From assembly GCA_030671645.1 (NCBI GenBank), contig DAOVHV010000001.1:1-31374 (forward strand): DNA of 31,374 bases, in the 5' to 3' direction. Origin of the DNA: a bacterium (lineage in GTDB: Bacteria; Bipolaricaulota; Bipolaricaulia; UBA7950; UBA9294). The notes beneath the pieces were generated by a model. The model was not told the origin of the DNA and searched no databases. It saw nothing but the letters and a program-made list of their open reading frames with translations. Made by a program: the position numbers and the translations under genes. Positions 14,719 to 23,121 of the stretch are shown piece by piece (the stretch's first letter is position 1; each line of letters starts with the position of its first letter).

Positions 14719-17421
14719 ATGTACATTCGAGAGAGTATTGATTTCAATGGTAAAGAACTGACTTTAGAGACAGGACAAATCGCAAGACAAGCAGGTGGAG
14801 CAGTACTGGTCGCACACGGGGACTCGCACGTATTGGTCACCGTGGTGACCGCGGAACCCAGACGAGACATCGGATACTTCCCGCTACGCGTGGATTACGA
14901 AGAGCGATTCTACGCGGCCGGAAAGATCCCAGGAGGGTTTTTCAAGCGGGAAGGCCGTCCCAGTGACGCCGCCATCTTGACGGGGCGCATGATCGACCGC
15001 CCCATCCGCCCTTTGTTCCCCAAGGGATACAACGACGAAGTGCAGATCGTGGCGATGGTGCTGTCGGCTGATCCGGACTGCCCACCCAATATATTGGGCA
15101 TCCTTGGCGCATCGGCGGCCTTGATGATTTCGGACGCACCGTTCCAAGGCCCGATCGCCGGCGTACGCATTGGCCGGGTAGACGGCCAGTTCGTCATCAA
15201 TCCGGATCTAGAAACCCAGGTAACCTGCGGCGTTGAGATCACGGTGGCCGGCACCAAAGACACCGTCACCATGGTCGAGGGCATGCTGAATGAGCTATCC
15301 GAAGACGAGGTCGTCGAGGCCATCGAAATCGCGCACGCCGCCATCCGTCAACTAATCGGCCTTCAAGAGCAGTTCGCCGCGCGTGTGAACCCGGTCAAGA
15401 AGGAAGTCCCGGAACAAGCACCCGAGGACGAGTCCACACTCACGCAGGTGCGCGACATTGTGTGGAGCCAGTTCTCCGCCATCCATACGCTTCCTACCAA
15501 GAAGTCCCGTGACGAATTCATGCGTGGCTTGCGAGAACAGGCAATCGAGCGACTGGTGCCCGATCATCTCAATCTCACTGAGGAAGAAAGTGCAGAACGG
15601 ACCGAAACCGTCTCCAAAGCGGTGGAAACACTGCTCAAGGAATACATGCGACAGGAGATCCTTGAACGTGGCATCCGTCTGGACGGTCGTCGTCCCGAGG
15701 AGATCCGATCCATCAACTGCGCCGTCGGCGTACTGCCGCGGGCGCATGGGTCGTCGCTGTTCACGCGTGGCGAAACGCAGAGCTTGGGTATCATCACGCT
15801 GGGTGCCACACGCAGCGACGAGCAAATCATCGACCAGATGATGTTCGACGGCCGCAAGCGGTTCATGTTGCATTACAACTTCCCGCCGTTCTCGGTTGGC
15901 GAAGTGGGACGCATCGGATCGCCGTCCCGCCGTTCGGTGGGACACGGCTACTTGGCCGAGAACTCGCTTAAAGCCGCCATGCCGTCCGAAGAAGACTTCC
16001 CGTACGTCGTGCGCATCGTGTCGGAGATCCTGGAATCGAACGGATCCTCGTCGATGGCCACGGTGTGCAGCGCGTCGATGGCCATGATGGACGCCGGCGT
16101 GCCGCTCAAACGACCCGTCGCCGGCATCGCCATGGGACTCATCGAGGATCCAAACACACAGCAGCGCGTTATCCTGACTGACATCCAAGGCGCCGAGGAC
16201 CATTTCGGCGACATGGATTTCAAGGTCGTTGGAACGCGAGAAGGAGTCACTGGCTTCCAATTGGACGTCAAAGTTGGCGGCATCGACAGCGCTACCATGA
16301 AGTTGGCGCTGGAGCAAGCCAAGCGCGCACGCTTAGCCATCCTTGATGAGATGGATCGCGCCATTGCCGAGCCGCGGGAAGAGCTGTCACCGTACGCACC
16401 CAAACTCGCCACGATCGAGATTCCCACCGAGAAGATCGGTGCGGTCATCGGTCCTGGTGGCAAGATGATTCGCAGGATCGTCGAAGAAACCGGAGCCGAG
16501 ATCGACATCTCCGACGACGGAACCGTCAAGATCGCGGGACCGAACTCGGAAGCCGTCTATGCAGCTCAGGAATGGATCGAAGACCTGACCAGCGAACTCG
16601 AAACGGGCACTGTGATGAAGGTCAAGGTGACACGCATCGTCGATTTCGGCGCCTTCGTGGCCTTGAAGAACGGATCGGAAGGCTTGGTACATGTTTCAAA
16701 CCTGGCGTCCGGATACGTGGACAACGTTCGTGACATTGTCAGCCCCGGCGATGAGATCACCATCGAGGTCATCGGTGTCGACAAGATGGGACGTCCCGAT
16801 CTCAAGAAGATCGATGGCGATGGTGATGCCAAGCCTAGGACCCCAAGGGGTGGAGGTAGCGAACAACGCGAAAGCGCCTCCGCTGAGAGATCGGCGCCCA
16901 AGGTGGAGGTTCATGTCGGCGACATCATCGACGGTACGGTCACCAACACGACTGACTATGGCGCGTTCGTGGAAATTGCTCCCGACGTCACCGGATTGGT
17001 GCACATCTCCGCGTTGTCCGACGAGTACGTCCGCCGCGTCACCGACGTCGTCAAGCCGGGCGACCCGATCAAAGTGGAAGTCTTGAACATCGACGACCGC
17101 GGTCGCTACAAGCTGCAACGCATCGTACCGGAATCGGAGAAGAAGCCGATCGAGGACGTAGAAACCTCGGCGGAAGAAAGCGAAGGTGGCGAGGGCGAAC
17201 AGCCTACGACCGTTCAGTCTGAGGTTACTCAGCCTACGCCAGCTCAATCCGAGACCGTCCAGCCCGAACCCGAGCAACCGGAACCGACACCACAGCCCGA
17301 ACCCGAGCAGCCCGGACCCGAGCAATCCAAGCCGGCTCAGCCTGAGACCGTTGATGAACCTAAAATCGCTGAAGAGCCGACTCCCGACGAGGAGCCGGCG
17401 GAATTCGAGGACCGTTGGTAA
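14719..17421 (+). CDS. pnp: Polyribonucleotide nucleotidyltransferase (PNPase) with two S1 domains and an acidic Pro/Gln-rich tail
   Basis: PNPase degrades RNA 3' to 5' phosphorolytically. At 900 residues it is well above the usual 700 or so. The two RNase PH-like halves are complete (for example FYAAGKIPGGFFKREGRPS, and ILERGIRLDGRR with RAHGSSLFTRGETQ). A KH domain follows at about 567-625 (EKIGAVIGPGGKMIRRI), then a first S1 domain at about 630-698 (TRIVDFGAFVALKNGSEGLVH). A Ser/Arg/Gly-rich linker leads to a second S1 domain at about 733-804 (GTVTNTTDYGAFVEIAPDVT). The last 95 or so residues are low-complexity P, E, Q and T. A 17-bp direct repeat (17260-17276 and 17293-17309) shows the tail grew by internal duplication. 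The ribosome site overlaps the rpsO end. Enzyme identity is certain; the tail's role is unknown. Confidence 0.96.
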   Translation: MYIRESIDFNGKELTLETGQIARQAGGAVLVAHGDSHVLVTVVTAEPRRDIGYFPLRVDYEERFYAAGKIPGGFFKREGRPSDAAILTGRMIDRPIRPLFPKGYNDEVQIVAMVLSADPDCPPNILGILGASAALMISDAPFQGPIAGVRIGRVDGQFVINPDLETQVTCGVEITVAGTKDTVTMVEGMLNELSEDEVVEAIEIAHAAIRQLIGLQEQFAARVNPVKKEVPEQAPEDESTLTQVRDIVWSQFSAIHTLPTKKSRDEFMRGLREQAIERLVPDHLNLTEEESAERTETVSKAVETLLKEYMRQEILERGIRLDGRRPEEIRSINCAVGVLPRAHGSSLFTRGETQSLGIITLGATRSDEQIIDQMMFDGRKRFMLHYNFPPFSVGEVGRIGSPSRRSVGHGYLAENSLKAAMPSEEDFPYVVRIVSEILESNGSSSMATVCSASMAMMDAGVPLKRPVAGIAMGLIEDPNTQQRVILTDIQGAEDHFGDMDFKVVGTREGVTGFQLDVKVGGIDSATMKLALEQAKRARLAILDEMDRAIAEPREELSPYAPKLATIEIPTEKIGAVIGPGGKMIRRIVEETGAEIDISDDGTVKIAGPNSEAVYAAQEWIEDLTSELETGTVMKVKVTRIVDFGAFVALKNGSEGLVHVSNLASGYVDNVRDIVSPGDEITIEVIGVDKMGRPDLKKIDGDGDAKPRTPRGGGSEQRESASAERSAPKVEVHVGDIIDGTVTNTTDYGAFVEIAPDVTGLVHISALSDEYVRRVTDVVKPGDPIKVEVLNIDDRGRYKLQRIVPESEKKPIEDVETSAEESEGGEGEQPTTVQSEVTQPTPAQSETVQPEPEQPEPTPQPEPEQPGPEQSKPAQPETVDEPKIAEEPTPDEEPAEFEDRW
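17260..17309 (+). repeat. In-frame direct repeat inside the pnp tail
   Basis: A 17-bp sequence beginning CAGCCCGAACCC occurs at 17260-17276 and again at 17293-17309, a period of 33 bp (11 codons). It encodes the repeated QPEPEQP pattern of the low-complexity C-terminus. Confidence 0.7.
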
Positions 17422-17439
17422 TCTGCGAAGTCCGCACCT

Positions 17440-18693
17440 ATGCAAGTTCGTGAACTTTACACCAACGCAACCGAAGCGACACTGAACAACGGACTGCGGA
17501 TCCTCGTAGAGGAGGTTCCGCGGTCTCGTTCTGTTTCCACTGGTATCTGGATTCGGGCCGGCAGTCGAGACGACCCCGAGCATCAACAGGGGCTGGCACA
17601 TTTCATAGAACACGTGGCGTTCAAGGGCTCGCCCACTCGCGACGCTCGTGCCATTTCGCACGAGATCGATGCCGTGGGCGGACATCTAAATGCCGCCACC
17701 GCCAAGGAAATCACCTTCTACTACGCCGACGTACCGGCCGATGGTTTGGCAACAGCCTTGGACATCCTGGCCGACCTATCGTTGAATCCGAAGTTCGATT
17801 CGTCTGACATCGATCTGGAACGCAACGTCATCCTGGAAGAGATCCGGGGACATGAGGACGATCCGGAGCAAATGGCCTATGACCTGTTCAGCCAAGGATT
17901 ATGGGCGGATCGACATCCGTTCTCGCGATCCGTGGTGGGAACGCGACCTGCCATCGACGCCGTTCAACCGACAGACATTCGTGCATTCCATCAAGCGCTA
18001 TATCAACCCGACAATATGATTCTGGCCGTATGCGGCGCCGTCGATGCCGAGGGGGTAATTCGGCTCGCCAAGGAGTTCTTCGGCGTCAAGGCAGCCGACG
18101 AGCAGCAGGTCCCGCAAAGAGCGGCTCCCGTCTTCCAAACCGGGACTGCTCATCACGAGCGCCCTACCAGCATGACGCACATCTACGTGGGAACCGATGC
18201 GCCCAACGCCGCTCACGACGATCGAATTGCGTTAGAGGTCGTCAACTCGATCCTCGGAGACGGAACCAGTTCGCGCCTGTTCCATTCCATCCGTGAGACC
18301 CGAGGATTGGCCTATGCCGTCACCAGCTATATCAACAGCTTCTCAGACGGAGGCCTGTGGTTGACCTATGCCGGTGTCACTCCCAAGAATTCCGAGACAG
18401 TCATCGAGCTGATCCGCGCCGAATTCGATGGGCTGCTGTCCCAGCCCATCCCGGAAGACGAACTGAATCTCGCCAAGGCCAAACTTCGTGGCCATTTGAT
18501 CTTGGGGTTGGAAACTAACGGACATCGCGCCTCTCGGTTGGCCAACGCCGTGCTGCAACAACGCGACATCCTGTCTCCGGACGAGATGTTGGCACGCCTG
18601 GATGCCGTAACTTGTGACAGCGCCCACGAAGTCCTGTCGAAGTACCTCCAACCGGATCGACTGAACATCACCACGGTGGGCCCTTCCACATAG
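17440..18693 (+). CDS. M16-family zinc peptidase (PqqL/YmxG-like)
   Basis: M16 peptidases are zinc proteases with an inverted HxxEH site. The 417 residues begin with LNNGLRILVEEVPRSRSVSTGIWIRAGSRDD. They carry the catalytic HFIEH in GLAHFIEHVAFKGS, with the distal zinc ligand in ERNVILEEIRGHEDDP. The C-terminal half has the family's GTSSRLFHSIRETRGLAYAVTSY substrate-clamp motif. No signal peptide is present, so it is cytoplasmic. It starts 18 nt after pnp without an obvious ribosome site. The rpsO-pnp-M16 order recurs in clostridia and related phyla, where the peptidase is called MlpA, YmxG or PepR. The physiological substrate is unknown. Confidence 0.9.
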   Translation: MQVRELYTNATEATLNNGLRILVEEVPRSRSVSTGIWIRAGSRDDPEHQQGLAHFIEHVAFKGSPTRDARAISHEIDAVGGHLNAATAKEITFYYADVPADGLATALDILADLSLNPKFDSSDIDLERNVILEEIRGHEDDPEQMAYDLFSQGLWADRHPFSRSVVGTRPAIDAVQPTDIRAFHQALYQPDNMILAVCGAVDAEGVIRLAKEFFGVKAADEQQVPQRAAPVFQTGTAHHERPTSMTHIYVGTDAPNAAHDDRIALEVVNSILGDGTSSRLFHSIRETRGLAYAVTSYINSFSDGGLWLTYAGVTPKNSETVIELIRAEFDGLLSQPIPEDELNLAKAKLRGHLILGLETNGHRASRLANAVLQQRDILSPDEMLARLDAVTCDSAHEVLSKYLQPDRLNITTVGPST

Positions 18694-18700
18694 CCTATTG

Positions 18701-18720
18701 CTCTCCCGAATTCCGGAGAG
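18701..18720. repeat. Short inverted repeat between the M16 peptidase and coaD
   Basis: CTCTCC (18701-18706) and GGAGAG (18715-18720) form a 6-bp stem with an 8-nt loop in the 41-bp spacer just before the coaD ribosome site. It is too weak for a confident terminator; it might modulate coaD translation. Confidence 0.2.
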
Positions 18721-18734
18721 TACCATGAGGCATC

Positions 18735-19226
18735 ATGGCTATTGCAATCTATCCAGGAAGTTTCGATCCGATCACGAACGGGCACATTGACATTGTCCGC
18801 CGGGCAAGAAAACTGTTTCCCAAGCTCTACATCGCCGTGGTCGCCAATCCTCACAAGAGTCCGACGTTCACAGTCGAAGAACGCGTAGAGATCACCAAAA
18901 CAGCGCTCATCGAAGCCGGCATCAACGGATTGGAAGTTATCAGCTACGATGGCCTGCTGATCGATTGTGCGCGCGAACATGGAGCTGACGCTATCGTGCG
19001 CGGACTGCGCGCTAACTCTGATTTCGAATACGAATTCCAAATGGCACTCACCAACCGCGACCTCGCGCCTGAGTTCGAATCAGTATTCTTCATGACCGCA
19101 AAGAAATACAGCTTCCTGTCGTCGTCCACTGTCAAGGAAATCTGCATGTACGGCGGAGACGTGTCGACGTTCGTACCTAGGTCGGTGGAAGCCGCTCTGA
19201 AGAAGAAATTACAGACGAAGAAGTGA
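18735..19226 (+). CDS. coaD: Phosphopantetheine adenylyltransferase CoaD
   Basis: CoaD adenylates 4'-phosphopantetheine to dephospho-CoA, the penultimate step of CoA synthesis. The 163-residue protein has the nucleotidyltransferase TxGH motif in YPGSFDPITNGHIDI (TNGH at 14-17). It also has VVANPHKSPTFTVEERVE, VRGLRANSDFEYEFQMAL and the second ATP motif FLSSSTVKE. Length is exactly family size. GAGG lies 5 nt before the ATG. It closes the conserved rightward block; what follows is decayed accessory DNA. CoA supply is also relevant to the dephospho-CoA-derived prosthetic group of citrate lyase at the right end, though the genes are far apart. Confidence 0.96.
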   Translation: MAIAIYPGSFDPITNGHIDIVRRARKLFPKLYIAVVANPHKSPTFTVEERVEITKTALIEAGINGLEVISYDGLLIDCAREHGADAIVRGLRANSDFEYEFQMALTNRDLAPEFESVFFMTAKKYSFLSSSTVKEICMYGGDVSTFVPRSVEAALKKKLQTKK

Positions 19227-19240
19227 AGCCACCGGCTTCA
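19224..19240 (+). terminator. Hairpin overlapping the coaD stop codon
   Basis: TGAAGCC (19224-19230) and GGCTTCA (19234-19240) form a perfect 7-bp stem with a 3-nt loop; the first arm contains the coaD TGA. There is no U-run afterwards, so it is at best a weak or Rho-dependent 3' end. Confidence 0.3.
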
Positions 19241-19596
19241 AACACGCAAAGTACGGCGGGTAGCGAGCCAGCCTATCTTCCCCGGTAGTTCGGAGTTCCC
19301 TCACTAAATAGGAGTTCGCACCTTGGACGAGGCGATTGATCGATTCGTTGAGCGTCCTTTGGTCCTTTCGCTCCGGTTGTGCGACCGGGACAACATGGCG
19401 ACCACGACAAGGGATCACGTTCAGTTCATCAGGCCACGTGCCACACCCAGATGTTTTCGATGTCATTTCGCACCCCTGTCAGGCGCTACAGCTCCTTGCG
19501 GAGCCATATTCGGATAGGATAAGCATACTTCTCAGACCTTGCTACCTCGGAGCGATGGAGGTGGGTTTGAGCTTCAACACGAGCCAGGAGGCAAAC
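19241..19596. other. Noncoding stretch between coaD and the rdhA pseudogene
   Basis: About 360 bp with no convincing gene on either strand. The open frames here lack ribosome sites and any family motif. I found no tRNA fold and no strong promoter. It marks the border between the conserved rpsO-coaD block and the accessory region. Confidence 0.5.
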
Positions 19597-20586
19597 GTGG
19601 CTAAGCGAGTGGACAAACCAACGTACGAGATTGATCCCGCCGTTCATGGACGATTCGACGAACGCGACACGATCTTCATGCGCCGCTTCTGGGATCATGC
19701 GGCAAGTTTTCACGGTGTCGAGTTCCGCGACCGGGCGGCCGAGCGAATCTCGGCGAAGGAAGCTGGCTACTCGCGGATTGACTTCGCCCGCGTTCTTGCG
19801 TCGTGGACGGTACACAACTGCTTCGGCGGCGCCTTTTCGTGGGATCGCCTCGGACAGGCCGACCCGAGCATGATGCAGTTCGACCGCTATGAGGCCGACC
19901 CGGAAGAAATGACCGCGGAGGTCAAGCGGACCGCGCGGCTGTTCGGGGCCGATCTGGTCGGCATCTGTGAAGTCAACGATCAGTGGATCTATTCCCATGA
20001 TCGCAGCGGCGACCCGGTGGAGATCCCCTCCGAATGCACGCACGCCATCGTGATGGCAATCGCCATGGACAAAGAAGGCGTAGCGACGTCACCTGAATAC
20101 TCGTCCGCGGTCTCGACCGGTGTTGGCTACTCGAAGATGGCATTTGCCATCGCCAGCCTGTCTGAATTCCTGCGCAATCTACGATACAAGGCACTGCCGA
20201 TGGGCAACGACACCGCGCTCAGCATCCCGCTGGCCATCGACGCCGGACTGGGGCAGCTTGGGCGGAACGGACTGCTGATTACATCGGAATATGGCCCCTG
20301 CATCCGGCTCTGCAAGGTCTTCACCGACATGCCGCTTGTCACCGATCGGCCGATTGATTTCGGATTGACCACGTTCTGTCGGACCTGCGATCGATGTAGC
20401 GAGGCTTGCGGAGCCGACGCAATCAGCACCGACACTGAGCCGACGTTCGATGTCGCATGTCCGTAGAACAACCCTGGGATCAAGCGATGGGCAGTAAACG
20501 CCGACCGCTGCTATGAGTTCTGGGCAGAGAACACGGCCGCATGCTCCAACTGCATCGCCGCTTGCCCATTCTCAAAGATCAACTAG
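19597..20586 (+). pseudogene. Reductive dehalogenase-like (RdhA) pseudogene
   Basis: RdhA proteins are corrinoid and iron-sulfur enzymes that remove halogens; members without a Tat signal are cytoplasmic. From GTG 19597 (AGGAGG 6 nt upstream) the frame gives 289 codons, including MGNDTALSIPLAIDAGLGQLG and the first cluster motif CRTCDRCSEACG. It then meets a TAG at 20464-20466. Reading through in the same frame restores NNPGIKRWAVNADRCYEFW and the second cluster motif CSNCIAACPFSK, so the stop lies between the two Fe-S motifs. A second TAG follows at 20584-20586. Beyond it, fragments resembling the C-terminus (AHEIVRLT, then another frame) suggest frameshifts to about 20725. No Tat motif and no RdhB anchor gene are visible. 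It is probably nonfunctional. Confidence 0.8.
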
Positions 20587-20751
20587 CCTACGCAGCGCAC
20601 GAAATCGTCAGACTTACAAGAACACGATCGGCGACTCATCTCTGTGGATCTTCGACAAACCCAAGCCAGCAACCATCCGGACCGAGTATGACCATCGGTG
20701 TAAACGCATCATAGATCAAACGTAACCCACCTGCATCTACACGCTCACGGC

Positions 20752-20979
20752 CTAAATCTCATGTACCCATCGTCCGTAGCCATCATCCCCCACCCCCCCC
20801 GCCAACGTTGCTGCCACACCGATCCGTACCAATGCCACAGCCACATTGGCCGCTGATCCGCCACCATGTAACTGAGGAGCGGAGTTGGTCAGATCAGGTG
20901 GGCCTGATGTGCGATCCGGCAAACGAACGAGCATGTCTACACATGCATCGCCGAGTACTACTACCTGCGAAGCAGGCAT
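20752..20979 (-). pseudogene. PfkB-family sugar kinase, N-terminal fragment
   Basis: PfkB-family (ribokinase-like) kinases phosphorylate sugars or nucleosides and are about 300 residues long. Only 75 residues remain here: VVVLGDACVDMLVRLPDR, the substrate-binding GGGSAANVAVALVRIG, and GGVGDDGYGRWVHEI, which is the first signature region. A TAG (20752-20754) then ends the frame and nothing kinase-like follows. The C-terminal GAGD catalytic motif is missing. The start has AGGAG 12 nt upstream and lies 3 nt after the TrpF-like gene's stop, so the two were an operon. The coding strand contains a G8 run (20793-20800) but the frame is intact across it, so the loss is a truncation, not a slip. Confidence 0.75.
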
Positions 20980-20982
20980 GTC

Positions 20983-21651
20983 TTACGAAGCTCCTTGGGC
21001 CGCCATCACAAACTGACGGATACGGTCAAGGTCTTTGCGAAAACCGCCACTCGGTAACGGCCGGTTTGTGTGTGTGAGCGAGTCCACGCCCCATGGCTGC
21101 ACCATGCGGATGGCCTCGGCTACATTCTCCGGCGACAGCCCCCCCGCCAAGATGACGGGGATCTTTAGTTGCCGGACAATCTCGCGGCTTACATTCCAAT
21201 CGTGGGTTACGCCGGACGCACCGATCCCCGCGATATCCGGGGCTTGCGTGTCTAGAATGAGATAGTCGGTCACATCCTCGTATGCCAACGCAACATCTAC
21301 TGCCTCGGGGCCGGCGACGGAGACCGCCTGCATGACGGTCAGATCGGGCAACCGTTCCCGCAGAGTACGTACGGCATCGGGAAGGAGCGTGTTCTCCAAT
21401 CCGCAGAGATGCAAGACATCAGGATGGACTGCTTGTACCATCGTTTCAATTGCATCCAAATCCGACTCTACCGACAGGGCGACACAGACAGCCGAATCGG
21501 CGACTGCCTCTACAATCGCTCGCGCGGTGGTAAAGCCCACCTCACCGGGCAGACCGAAATTGCCGGGTGTTATACCAATATGATTGACACCCAACGCGAC
21601 TACAGCATGAGCTTCGTCGACAGTTTGCATGGTATAGATCTGGATTCTCAT
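20983..21651 (-). CDS. Phosphoribosylanthranilate isomerase-like TIM-barrel protein
   Basis: The 222-residue protein aligns with TrpF along its length. It has a repeat-like start MRIQIYTMQTVDEAHAVVALG with HIGI, then LHLCG, LILDTQ with the catalytic-type Asp134, GIGASGVTHDWNVS, and PVILAGGLSPENVAEAI, the phosphate-binding end. True TrpF has a catalytic Cys near residue 7 (KICG); here that place is Tyr6, and the final SGVE motif is replaced by LTHTN. It is therefore probably not a tryptophan-pathway enzyme. No trp gene is nearby; instead it was co-transcribed with a PfkB-type kinase, which suggests sugar-phosphate or nucleoside catabolism. That role is inference. Confidence 0.7.
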   Translation of the reverse strand: MRIQIYTMQTVDEAHAVVALGVNHIGITPGNFGLPGEVGFTTARAIVEAVADSAVCVALSVESDLDAIETMVQAVHPDVLHLCGLENTLLPDAVRTLRERLPDLTVMQAVSVAGPEAVDVALAYEDVTDYLILDTQAPDIAGIGASGVTHDWNVSREIVRQLKIPVILAGGLSPENVAEAIRMVQPWGVDSLTHTNRPLPSGGFRKDLDRIRQFVMAAQGAS

Positions 21652-21834
21652 GCGATTCCTTATCTTGGCACGTTTTCCGCCCTTGCCACGCTTTCGCCAT
21701 GTCTTCTATTTCCTCATACTGATTTGCTGTTCTCGCATTTCATGATACAGATGTGTAGAGTTCGAGCAACGGAGGCTGTCCAGCCTATTGAGGTTAGGAA
21801 CACGAAGAATGAAAATCTGCCCGGAAGCCATTCC

Positions 21835-21862
21835 AAAGGTCAAGAAACAAGACCTAACCCCG
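21835..21862 (+). repeat. 28-bp interspersed repeat, copy 1
   Basis: This sequence begins AAAGGTCAAGA and ends ACCCCG. It matches, in inverted orientation, 25403-25430 at 24 of 28 positions. It lies in the 242-bp spacer between the TrpF-like gene and the lipoprotein gene, which otherwise shows no gene. Similar motifs are, as I recall, common in intergenic repeats near REP-type transposases, but no transposase is seen here. Confidence 0.6.
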
Positions 21863-21893
21863 AGACCTGCACTGCTGTCGCGCTTCCTGTAGG

Positions 21894-22496
21894 TCAGTTC
21901 TGGTTCGTGGAAATAGTGGCGCACCGCAGGAAGTGGAATATGTAGTTGCCAATGTACTTGTGCCACTCCGGTTCGGGATCAGACGTCCCTCGCTCTTCCC
22001 ACGAGAATTCCGTTGCGTAGCGGACGAATTTGCCTTCAGCGTCCACCAATTCGGCTTGCTCATAGCTCAAGATGCGGTAGAGGTACGGGACACCGTTCTG
22101 TAGGATACTGAACGAGGTGCATGGTTCAAGAGGGAGAAGAACCGCAAATGGAAGAGGGGCCAGCGCTTCCAGCGGAGATTCCTCTTCGGTGAGCATCGCC
22201 GCTTGAGAAGAAGGAGAGTCCTCGGTCAAGAATATGCTGACCACGGTCTCATCTGCCCCATTGAGCTTCGTGGCTGTAAAGAACCGGAGATTCTCATAGT
22301 CGAGCGTATCTCCCGTCTCCGCGAGCAGTGCTTCAATCGGCTCGCAACGCTCTTGTACCCGTTCGATCAATCCCTGACGATCGAATACGCTGCTCGACAT
22401 GGCCGAGGTTGGCGTGGCGGGCCGCTGGAAAAGGCAACCCACTACCATCAATACCACCAGGATCAGACCCAAAAAGACACCCAATCGTCGCGTCAT
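21894..22496 (-). CDS. Predicted lipoprotein of unknown function
   Basis: I do not recognise a family. The 200-residue product has a lipoprotein signal: basic MTRR, a hydrophobic stretch (residues 5-19), and VVGC with the lipidation Cys at 21. It would sit on a membrane facing the periplasm. The mature part is mixed alpha/beta in appearance, acidic (ESFTEEESPLE-like stretches) and ends IFHFLRCATISTNQN. AAAGGAGGT stands 7 nt before the ATG, the best ribosome site in the region, which supports a real gene. It is divergent from the secreted glycosidase across a repeat-rich 625-bp spacer. Confidence 0.65.
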   Translation of the reverse strand: MTRRLGVFLGLILVVLMVVGCLFQRPATPTSAMSSSVFDRQGLIERVQERCEPIEALLAETGDTLDYENLRFFTATKLNGADETVVSIFLTEDSPSSQAAMLTEEESPLEALAPLPFAVLLPLEPCTSFSILQNGVPYLYRILSYEQAELVDAEGKFVRYATEFSWEERGTSDPEPEWHKYIGNYIFHFLRCATISTNQN

Positions 22497-23121
22497 GCTA
22501 GTACCTCCTTTGTTGCTCGTCAGTGCATGTGTGCCGCTAGCGCCTCCGCCATCTCACACGGCGTCATCTCTTCGCTTTCCTCCTGTAGCTCTAATTACTC
22601 GTAGAAGTCATCCTACAACTGTGGGGTTGCTTGATCCAATTCGCTCAAGCATGGATACGAGGAGTTTGGGGACATCACATACCCTAATCTCGATTTGAAT
22701 TGTGGTTTGTGTCCCTGGAATTCGCGATCCGCAACCTGGAGAAGCTCATTCCAGACTGCGAAACACAGCCGGAACCCGGGGTTGCAGCAGATGAGACCGT
22801 CGAAGCCGAGGCCTAAACTGTCGAGTTTCACAGTACTGTTTACAGGAGACAGAGAGACTCAAAGTGTCAACGACATTCCGGGATTGGAGCATCCTGGGAA
22901 AACGCAACGGCTCTTCACCATGAAGAACACGAAGAGATTGAAGGAAACCTGACACTACCTTGCATATGGAGACAGAGCTCTCCACTTCTTCATGATCTTC
23001 ATGCCCTTCATGGTTAGGAGTGTCCAAACTCACAGCTCTGTCTACAGGAGGCCTGAGCTGTCAACCAATTCCGGTACTGGACATGCTAGGCAGTCAAGAA
23101 CTGTGGCATACTCGATATGAC
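22497..23121. other. Repeat-rich noncoding spacer
   Basis: This 625-bp stretch between the divergent lipoprotein and glycosidase genes holds no credible gene. It contains a degenerate direct repeat (22827-22898 and 23028-23091). It also has CATGAAGA-type motifs in opposite orientation (22914-22936 and 22985-23016) that could pair. An open frame on the minus strand reading NHEGHEDHEE is a translation of this repeat, not a protein. Confidence 0.6.
22827..23091. repeat. Imperfect direct repeats enclosing an inverted CATGAAGA-type pair
   Basis: Two imperfect copies (22827-22898; 23028-23091) share TCACAG, TACAGGAG, TGTCAAC, ATTCCGG and TGGA in the same order. Between them, 22914-22936 reads TTCACCATGAAGAACACG and 22985-23016 contains its approximate reverse complement, CTTCATG repeated. 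The whole may be one decayed intergenic element about 265 bp long. Confidence 0.5.

Noticed and set aside
15352..16317. 321-residue open frame antisense to pnp (and a similar one at 16696-17685)
   Set aside because: Both mirror strongly conserved PNPase coding sequence and show no recognisable protein motif.
12525..20586. Recoding of TAG (for example pyrrolysine) to explain the in-frame stops in comM and rdhA
   Set aside because: Several intact genes in the window (murD, mtaD, rpsO, M16 peptidase) end in TAG at the expected length. comM also has a TGA, and the rdhA stop falls where no special residue is expected. Nonsense mutation is simpler.
20793..20800. Phase-variable C8/G8 tract switching the PfkB kinase
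   Set aside because: The kinase frame is correct on both sides of the tract, and no kinase sequence continues in any frame after the stop, so slippage would not restore the gene.
22746..23033. Minus-strand frame reading NHEGHEDHEE as a small gene
   Set aside because: It is a translation of a common intergenic CATGAAGA-type repeat; there is no ribosome site or start context.
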